Shown piece after piece: positions 35,555 to 41,582 of a stretch of DNA of 41,582 bases (within the stretch, counting starts at the first letter, position 1; each line of letters opens with the position of its first letter). Both the position numbers and the translations under genes were made by a program. The stretch comes from Bordetella parapertussis (GTDB taxonomy: Bacteria; Pseudomonadota; Gammaproteobacteria; Burkholderiales; Casimicrobiaceae): contig CALQLA020000042.1 in assembly GCA_943331295.2 (NCBI GenBank), positions 1 to 41,582 on the forward strand. Direction: 5' to 3'. The notes beneath the pieces were generated by a model. The model was not told the DNA's origin and did no database searches. It worked only from the letters and a program-made list of their open reading frames with translations.

Positions 35555-36754
35555 ATGCGCTGGTTATTGATCGCCGTACTGGGCCCCGCCCTGCTTGTCG
35601 GATGCGGCAAGGAAGCCGCCAAGCCGCAGGCTGCACCGCCGCCCGAGGTCTCGGTCGCGACGCTCGCGCTGCAGGAGGCGCCGGTCACGTTCGAGTACGT
35701 CGGCCAGACGCAGAGCTCGCACCAGGTGCAGATCGTCGCCCGGGTCAACGGCTTCCTCGACCAGCGGATCTACACCGAAGGCAGCATGGTCAAGGCCGGC
35801 CAGGTGATGTTCCAGCAGGACCCGAAGCCCTACATCGCCCAACTCGACGCCTACAAGGGCGCCCTCGCCGAGCAGCAGGCGCGGCTGCAGACCGCCAACG
35901 ACAACCTGGCGCAGGTGAAGCCGCTGGCCGCGCTGAACGCGCTGTCGCAGCACGAGCTCGACGACGCCACCGGCCAGCAGCAGGCCGCCGCGGCCGCGGT
36001 CCAGACCGCCCGCGCGAACGTCGAGCAGGCGCAGCTGAACCTCGGCTACACGACGATCGCCACCCCCGTCACCGGCCTGTCGAGCTTCGCGCGCGTGCAG
36101 GAAGGGCAATACCTGAACGGCCAGGGAACGCTGCTCACCTACGTCGAGCAGGTGGATCCCATCTGGGTCAACTTCACCGTGTCGGAGAACGACATGCTGT
36201 ACCTGCGCTCGGAGCAGGCGGCGGGCCGGCTGACGCTGCCCAAGCTCGATACCTTCGAGATCGAGGTCGTCCTCGCCGACGGCTCGGTGTACCCCAGCCG
36301 CGGCCGCATCACGTTCACCAACGCCGACTACAACCAGCAGACCGGCACCTTCCTCATCCGGGCCACGCTGCCCAACACCGCCGGCGTGCTGCGTCCCGGC
36401 CAGTTCTCGCGCGTGCGGGTGCTGGGCGCGGTCCGCAAGAACGCGATCCTCGTGCCGCAGCAGGCCGTGCTGCAGGGCGCGAAGGGGCATTTCGTGTTCA
36501 TCGTCGACAAGGACGGCAAGGCGCAGATCCGCGGCGTCGAGGTCGGCGCCTGGAACGGCGACAACTGGTTCATCAATCGCGGCCTCGAGGCCGGCGAGCG
36601 CGTGATCACCGACGGCGTGGTGCGCGTCGCGCCCGGCGCGGCGGTGAAGATCGTCGACGCGGCCGCGAAGGCCGCTCCGCCCGCGGGCAAGGCGCCGCCG
36701 GCCGCGGACGCGAAGGCCGCGCCGGCACCTGCCGCCGCGCCGGCGAAGAAGTAG
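35555..36754 (+). CDS. RND efflux periplasmic adaptor lipoprotein (MexA/AcrA type)
   Basis: 399 residues. Lipoprotein signal peptide with lipobox LVGC (Cys at about 16), an alpha-helical hairpin rich in Gln/Ala (about 95-160), a lipoyl-like domain and beta-barrel segments, then an Ala/Pro/Lys-rich tail. It links the inner-membrane pump to the outer-membrane channel. The ATG 35555 follows a GAGAGGGGAG ribosome-binding site by 8 bases. Divergent from ccoI; first gene of a three-gene operon. Confidence 0.92.
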   Translation: MRWLLIAVLGPALLVGCGKEAAKPQAAPPPEVSVATLALQEAPVTFEYVGQTQSSHQVQIVARVNGFLDQRIYTEGSMVKAGQVMFQQDPKPYIAQLDAYKGALAEQQARLQTANDNLAQVKPLAALNALSQHELDDATGQQQAAAAAVQTARANVEQAQLNLGYTTIATPVTGLSSFARVQEGQYLNGQGTLLTYVEQVDPIWVNFTVSENDMLYLRSEQAAGRLTLPKLDTFEIEVVLADGSVYPSRGRITFTNADYNQQTGTFLIRATLPNTAGVLRPGQFSRVRVLGAVRKNAILVPQQAVLQGAKGHFVFIVDKDGKAQIRGVEVGAWNGDNWFINRGLEAGERVITDGVVRVAPGAAVKIVDAAAKAAPPAGKAPPAADAKAAPAPAAAPAKK

Positions 36755-36769
36755 CCGGGAGCGCCGCGG

Positions 36770-39700
36770 ATGTTCTCCCATTTCTTCATCGACCGCCCGA
36801 TCTTCTCGGCGGTCATCGCGATCGTCATCTCCGTCGCCGGCCTCGTGGCGATGGTCAAGCTGCCGATCGCGCAGTACCCGCAGGTCACGCCGGTGCAGAT
36901 CCAGGTCACCGCGACCTACCCCGGCGCCAACGGCACGCTCGTCGCGCAGAACGTCGGCGCGCCGATCGAGCAGCAGGTCAACGGCGCCAACAACATGATC
37001 TACATGTCGTCGACCAGCTCGTCGACCGGCAACTACACGCTGACGATCTACTTCACGATCGACACCGACCCGGCGCTGGCGCAGGTCGACGTGCAGAACC
37101 GCGTGAGCCAGGCGATGGCGCAGCTGCCGCAGTCTGTGCAGGCGCAGGGCGTCGACGTCCAGCAGAAGACATCGACCTTCCTGATGGTGCTGGCATTCTA
37201 TTCGCCGGACGGCCGCTACGACGCCGACTACATCTCGAACTACACCAACGTCCAGATCCTGTCGACGATCAACCGGATCAACGGCGCCAACCAGGCGTCG
37301 ATCTTCGGCGTCCCCGAGTACGCGATGCGGATCTGGCTCAACCCGGACCGGATGGCGCAGCTCGGCATCGGCACCAGCGACGTCGCCAACGTCGTCAAGC
37401 AGCAGAACCAGCAGTTCGCGGTCGGCCGGCTGGGCGCGCCGCCGACGCCCTACCCGGTGAAGCAGACGTTTCCGGTGACCACCGAGACGATCACCGAGGC
37501 GTCGCAGTTCGACAACATGATCGTGCGTGCCGAGAACAACGGCGCGCAGATCGTACGCGTCAAGGACATCGGCAGCTCCAGGCTCGGCGCGCAGAGCTAC
37601 TCGCTGCGCACCAACTACGAGGGCAAGCCGGCGACGCTGATCGCCGTCTACCAGCAGCCCGGCGCCAACGCGCTGCAGGTGTCGAAGGACGTCCGCGCGA
37701 CGCTGGCCGAGCTGTCGAAGAGCTTCCCCGACGGCCTGAAGTACGAGGTCGCGCTCGATACGACGCTGTTCGTGCAGGCGTCGATCGACGAGGTGGTCAA
37801 GACGTTCTACGAGGCCGTCGCGCTGGTCGTGCTGGTCGTGTTCATCTTCCTGCACAGCCTGCGCCTCACCATCATCCCCACGCTGGCGGTGCCGGTGTCG
37901 ATCCTGGGCGCGCTCGCCGGGATGCTGGTCTTCGGCTTCTCGATCAACATGCTGACGCTGTTCGGGATGATCCTCGCCATCGGGCTCGTCGTCGACGATG
38001 CGATCGTCGTGGTCGAGAATACCGAGCGCAACATGGCGCAGTTCGGCCTCACCGCCAACGCGGCAGCGAAGCGCGCGATGGACGAGGTGTCGGGCCCCGT
38101 CATCGCCGTCGTGCTGGTGCTGAACGCCGTGTTCGTGCCGGTGGCGTTCCTGGGCGGCATCACCGGCGCGCTGTACAAGCAGTTCGCGGTGACCATCGCG
38201 ATCTCCGTCGTCTTCTCCGGCATCGTCGCGCTGACGCTGTCGCCGGCGCTGGCGGCGCTGCTGATCAAGGCCAAGCACGGCGAGAAGAAGGGCTTCTTCA
38301 AGCTGTTCGACGACACGTTCGAGCGGATCACCAACGGCTACGTGCGCGGCGTCGAGTGGTCGATGCGGCACTGGGCCGTCTCGCTGGTCGTGTTCGTCGC
38401 CGTGATCGGCGGGTCGGTGGCGCTGTTCCGGACGCTGCCCACCGCGTTCGTGCCGCAGGAGGACCAGGGCTACCTGTTCGTGCCGTATTTCCTGCCCGAC
38501 TCGGCGAGCCTCGACCGCACCGGCGAGGTCGGCAGCGCGGCGGCGACGATCCTGCGCAAGCATCCGGCGGTGGCCAACGTGTCGCAGGTCGACGGCTTCA
38601 GCCTGATCGACTCGCAGAACAAGACGAGCTACGGCGTGCTGTTCGCCGCGCTCAAGGACTACGAGGAGCGCAAGGGACCGGGCATGTCCGCCGACGACGT
38701 GATCGCCGGCGTGAGGAAGCCGCTGTCCGAGATCCAGGGCGGCCTCGTCGTGCCGGTCAATCCGCCGGCGATCCCCGGCCTCGGCATCACCGCCGGCTTC
38801 CAGATCTGGATCGAGCAGCAGGGCGGCGGCAGCTACGGCCAGCTGGGCGACGTGGTCGACCGCATCATCGCCAAGGCGCGCACGCGCCCCGAGCTCGCCG
38901 GCATCACCACCACGATCCACGCCAACGGCCAGCAGCTGCTCGCCACCGTCGACCGCGAGAAGGCCGAGGTGCTGGGCGTCGCGGTGCAGGATGCGTACAC
39001 GACGCTGCAGACGATGTTCGGGTCGCTCTACGTGAGCCAGTTCCCGAAGGACTCGCGGCTCTACCAGGTGATCCTGCAGGCGGAGCCGAAGTACCGGATG
39101 TCGCCCGAGGACCTCGGGCGGTTCTACGTCAAGAACCGCGAGGGCAAGATGGTGCCGCTGTCGGCGCTGGTGACGGCGAAGTACGTGACCGGCCCCGACC
39201 TCGTCACCCGCTTCAACAACTATCCCGCCATCGCGATCAACGGCGCGCCGGCGCCGGGGGTGAGCTCGGGAACGGCGCTGGCCGCCATGCGCGAGGTGGT
39301 CACGGAGATCCTGCCGTCCGGGTACGGCTTCGAATGGGCCGGCGAGGCGCGCGAGGAGGTGTCGTCGGGGTCGACGTCGGCGTACGCGTTCCTGTTCGGC
39401 CTCCTGTTCGTGTTCCTGATCCTCGCCGCGCAGTACGAGAGCTGGGCGCTGCCGGTCGGCGTGATGATGGCGGTGCCGTTCGCGATCCTCGGCGCGCTGG
39501 TGGCGATCGCCATGCGCGGCCTCGCCAACGACCTCTACTTCCAGATCGGCCTGTTGACGCTGATCGGGCTCGCCGCGAAGAACGCCATCCTGATCGTCGA
39601 GTTCGCGGTCGAACTCAACAAGAAGGAAGGCAAGCCGTTCTTCGAGGCCGCCTCGGAGGCGGCGCGGCTGCGGCTGCGGCCTATCATCATGACCTCGTTC

Positions 39701-39967
39701 GCGTTCGTGCTGGGCACGGTGCCGCTGGCGATCGCCACCGGCGCGTCGGCGAACAGCCGGCACTCGATCGGCACCGGCGTGATCGGCGGGACGCTCGCGG
39801 CGACGATGATCGCGATCTTCTTCATCCCGATGTTCTACTACATCCTGCAGACGGCCAGCGCGAAGCTGTTCGGCAGCGGCAAGGCGGCGGCTCCCGACGC
39901 CGGTACGCCGCCGGCCGGCGGCGCCGCGCCGGTGCCGGCCGCGCCGCGGACGCAGGAGGGCGACTGA
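36770..39967 (+). CDS. RND multidrug efflux pump, HAE1 family (MexB/AcrB type)
   Basis: 1065 residues, standard length. Begins MFSHFFIDRPIFS-VI and has the proton-relay residues of the family: the Asp pair in GLVVDDAIVVVENTER (about residue 407) and the Lys in LAAKNAILIVEFA (about 945). Two large periplasmic loops and twelve membrane segments. It is a proton-driven exporter of hydrophobic or amphiphilic compounds; substrates cannot be predicted. Starts 15 bases after the adaptor stop. Confidence 0.95.
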   Translation: MFSHFFIDRPIFSAVIAIVISVAGLVAMVKLPIAQYPQVTPVQIQVTATYPGANGTLVAQNVGAPIEQQVNGANNMIYMSSTSSSTGNYTLTIYFTIDTDPALAQVDVQNRVSQAMAQLPQSVQAQGVDVQQKTSTFLMVLAFYSPDGRYDADYISNYTNVQILSTINRINGANQASIFGVPEYAMRIWLNPDRMAQLGIGTSDVANVVKQQNQQFAVGRLGAPPTPYPVKQTFPVTTETITEASQFDNMIVRAENNGAQIVRVKDIGSSRLGAQSYSLRTNYEGKPATLIAVYQQPGANALQVSKDVRATLAELSKSFPDGLKYEVALDTTLFVQASIDEVVKTFYEAVALVVLVVFIFLHSLRLTIIPTLAVPVSILGALAGMLVFGFSINMLTLFGMILAIGLVVDDAIVVVENTERNMAQFGLTANAAAKRAMDEVSGPVIAVVLVLNAVFVPVAFLGGITGALYKQFAVTIAISVVFSGIVALTLSPALAALLIKAKHGEKKGFFKLFDDTFERITNGYVRGVEWSMRHWAVSLVVFVAVIGGSVALFRTLPTAFVPQEDQGYLFVPYFLPDSASLDRTGEVGSAAATILRKHPAVANVSQVDGFSLIDSQNKTSYGVLFAALKDYEERKGPGMSADDVIAGVRKPLSEIQGGLVVPVNPPAIPGLGITAGFQIWIEQQGGGSYGQLGDVVDRIIAKARTRPELAGITTTIHANGQQLLATVDREKAEVLGVAVQDAYTTLQTMFGSLYVSQFPKDSRLYQVILQAEPKYRMSPEDLGRFYVKNREGKMVPLSALVTAKYVTGPDLVTRFNNYPAIAINGAPAPGVSSGTALAAMREVVTEILPSGYGFEWAGEAREEVSSGSTSAYAFLFGLLFVFLILAAQYESWALPVGVMMAVPFAILGALVAIAMRGLANDLYFQIGLLTLIGLAAKNAILIVEFAVELNKKEGKPFFEAASEAARLRLRPIIMTSFAFVLGTVPLAIATGASANSRHSIGTGVIGGTLAATMIAIFFIPMFYYILQTASAKLFGSGKAAAPDAGTPPAGGAAPVPAAPRTQEGD

Positions 39968-39968
39968 C

Positions 39969-41423
39969 ATGCGCCGCGCCATCGCCCTTGCGCTCGCCGG
40001 CAGCCTCGTCGCCGGCTGCATGGTCGGGCCCGACTACAAGCGCCCCGTCATCGACGCGCCGCAAGCCTACCTCTACGAGCCCAGGGCGGTCGCGACGACC
40101 GCGAACCTCGAGTGGTGGAAGCAGTTCGGCGACCCGGTGCTGGAGCAGCTCATCGTCGACGCGCTCGCCTACAACAAGAGTGTCCAGATCGCCGCGGCCA
40201 ACGTCGAGCAGGCGGTCGGCGTGGTGACGTCGACGCGCGCGCCGTTCTACCCGCAGGTCAACTACGGCGCGAACGGCGGCCGCAACCGCTTTTCCGAAGG
40301 CGGCATCACGGCGCTCCCCGACGGCATCTCCAATCCGACCAACAACTACAAGCTGTTCGCCGGCGCGAGCTGGGAGCTCGACCTGTGGGGCCGCATCGCC
40401 CGGCAGACCGAGGCGGCGCAGGCGAACCTGCTCGCCACCGAGCAGGCGAGGAACGGGGTGATCCTGAGCCTCGTCGGCGCCGTCGCCGGCGGCTACCTTC
40501 AGCTGCGCGGCCTCGACGAGCAGCTCGCGATGGCGAGGCGCACGCAGGACGCCTACGGCGGGTCGCTGAAGCTGATGGAGACCAAGTTCAAGTACGGCCG
40601 CGTCTCCGAGATGAACGTCGAGCAGGCGCGCGCGCGCTACGAGACGGCGAGCGCCGAGATTCCGCGCGTCGAGCGCGCGATCGCCGTGCTGGAGGACGCG
40701 CTGTCGGTGCTGCTCGGCCGCAACCCGGGCTCGATTCCGCGCGGCAAGCCGATCTTCGCGGTGGTGCTGCCGCCGGTCCCGCCGGGGCTGCCGTCGCAAC
40801 TCCTCGAGCGCCGGCCCGACCTGATGCAGAGCGAGCAGCAGCTGATCGCGGCGAACGCGCTGATCGGCGCGGCCAAGGCGCAGTACTTCCCGACGATCTC
40901 GCTGACCGGCATGCTGGGCACCAGCAGCACCGACCTCTCCAACCTGTTCAAGGGGCCGGCGCGGTTGTGGAACTACGCGGGCGGCATCACCGGCCCGATC
41001 TTCACCGGCGGCCTGGTCTACGGCCAGGTGCAGCAGGCCGAGGCGGGGCAGAAGGCCGCGCTGCTGGCCTACGAGCTTGCGATCCAGTCCGCATTCGCCG
41101 ACGTCTCGTCCGCGCTCGTCAGCCGCGAAAAGCTCGCCGAGGAGATCGTCGCGCAGGAGAAGCTGGTGAAGGCGCTGCGCGGCTACGTGCGCCTGTCGCA
41201 GGCGCTGTACGACGGCGGCCGCACGCCCTATTCAACCGTGCTGCAGGCCGAGGAGCAGCTGTTCCCGGCCGAGCTCGCCTGGGCCAACCTGCAGGCGCAG
41301 CTCTGCATTTCGCTCGTCAACATCTACAAGGCGATGGGGGGAGGGTGGGTCGACACGGCCGCGCGCCTCGCCACGCCCGCCGCGACGCCCGCGACGACTA
41401 CCCGGGCCGCCTCCGGCCAGTGA
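39969..41423 (+). CDS. RND outer-membrane channel lipoprotein (OprM/NodT family)
   Basis: 484 residues. Lipoprotein signal with lipobox VAGC and then MVGPDYKRP, the typical NodT-family start. Two TolC-like repeats with long helices (EWWKQFGDPVLEQLI and ASWELDLWGRIARQTEAA, then the second copy after RRPDLMQSEQQLIAANA). The start is one base after the pump stop. It completes a tripartite efflux system. Confidence 0.93.
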   Translation: MRRAIALALAGSLVAGCMVGPDYKRPVIDAPQAYLYEPRAVATTANLEWWKQFGDPVLEQLIVDALAYNKSVQIAAANVEQAVGVVTSTRAPFYPQVNYGANGGRNRFSEGGITALPDGISNPTNNYKLFAGASWELDLWGRIARQTEAAQANLLATEQARNGVILSLVGAVAGGYLQLRGLDEQLAMARRTQDAYGGSLKLMETKFKYGRVSEMNVEQARARYETASAEIPRVERAIAVLEDALSVLLGRNPGSIPRGKPIFAVVLPPVPPGLPSQLLERRPDLMQSEQQLIAANALIGAAKAQYFPTISLTGMLGTSSTDLSNLFKGPARLWNYAGGITGPIFTGGLVYGQVQQAEAGQKAALLAYELAIQSAFADVSSALVSREKLAEEIVAQEKLVKALRGYVRLSQALYDGGRTPYSTVLQAEEQLFPAELAWANLQAQLCISLVNIYKAMGGGWVDTAARLATPAATPATTTRAASGQ

Positions 41424-41428
41424 GCGCA

Positions 41429-41447
41429 TGCGCCGCGTCGCGGCGCA
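41429..41447. repeat. GC-rich inverted repeat after the efflux operon
   Basis: TGCGCCGCG-T-CGCGGCGCA, perfect 9-bp arms around one base (a hairpin would need to open the innermost pair). It begins 6 bases after the OprM-type stop. No T-run, so terminator function is uncertain. Confidence 0.4.
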
Positions 41448-41477
41448 CTCACCGGCGGCCCCTTCTGGAGACCCCGC

Positions 41478-41582
41478 ATGTCGAGTCGTATCGTGCTGTT
41501 CCTGTCGCTTTGCTTCGCCCTCACCGCGGGCACGGCGGCCTTCGCGCAGGATGGTTCCGCGCCCCCCCCGTTCAATGCCACT
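41478..41582 (+). CDS. N-terminus of a secreted protein (cut by window end)
   Basis: The first 35 codons, beginning MSSRIVLFLSLCFALTAG, form a clear Sec signal peptide with a likely cleavage after AFA (residue 23), followed by QDGSAPPPFNAT. A GGAG ribosome-binding site (41467-41470) precedes the ATG by 7 bases. The mature protein is outside the window and cannot be identified. It may be co-transcribed with the efflux genes. Confidence 0.65.
   Translation, partial: MSSRIVLFLSLCFALTAGTAAFAQDGSAPPPFNAT

Noticed and set aside
35564..40227. Very long open frames (about 1485 and 1541 codons) overlapping the RND genes
   Set aside because: Compositional shadows of high-GC coding DNA: Arg/Ala/Gly/His-rich, no domains, and covered by well-supported RND genes in another frame.

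Overview
The window is uniformly high-GC proteobacterial DNA with tightly packed operons and many ATGA or GTGA stop/start overlaps. A complete cbb3 oxidase locus (ccoNOQP, ccoG, ccoH, ccoI, ccoS) beside an Fnr regulator, IclR- and LacI-controlled catabolic operons and a MexAB-OprM-type pump point to a betaproteobacterium, probably an aerobic or microaerobic Burkholderiales/Rhodocyclales-type organism. That placement is inference. I found no rRNA, tRNA or CRISPR. No gene-free stretch exceeds 300 bases; the longest are 6941-7204, 14192-14462 and 35327-35554.

Region 1 (1-8020). A lower-GC insertion-sequence end, probably ISL3 family, cuts off the last gene of a leftward catabolic operon. In transcription order the operon is acyl-CoA dehydrogenase, second acyl-CoA dehydrogenase, IclR regulator, crotonase, fused CoA-transferase and the truncated acyl-CoA ligase. 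A BadI/MenB-like crotonase is transcribed divergently. Together they look like CoA-dependent degradation of a ring or branched carboxylic acid, but the substrate cannot be read from sequence. A separate gene at 8049-9836 joins a SEC-C zinc motif to TPRs and an O-GlcNAc-transferase-like domain.

Region 2 (9999-25140) is the most interesting part. It is a divergent cluster around a LacI-type regulator and two matching operator-like palindromes. The left arm encodes a secreted SsuA/TauA-type binding protein, an HpsN-like (histidinol-dehydrogenase fold) dehydrogenase, an SDR and a zinc alcohol dehydrogenase. This resembles the hpsNOP set for 2,3-dihydroxypropane-1-sulfonate (DHPS). The right arm encodes the regulator, a split transketolase with an altered specificity motif, a YihU-like sulfolactaldehyde reductase, ABC permeases and ATPase, a three-subunit biotin-dependent carboxylase, and a beta-keto acid cleavage enzyme (BKACE). 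I read it as a probable C3-organosulfonate (or close analogue) pathway. No known C-S cleaving enzyme is present in the window, so either desulfonation happens elsewhere or the route is new.

Region 3 (25137-35326) is the cbb3 oxidase locus: ccoI-ccoS, then ccoNOQPGH and a small cysteine-rich membrane protein, all leftward, with fnr and a TauE/SafE-like membrane gene at its end. A perfect FNR box overlaps the ccoS stop codon and sits 41.5 bp from a predicted ccoN start site. A one-mismatch FNR box precedes ccoI.

Region 4 (35555-41582) is a rightward RND efflux operon (lipoprotein adaptor, inner-membrane pump, outer-membrane channel), followed by the start of a secreted protein cut by the window end.
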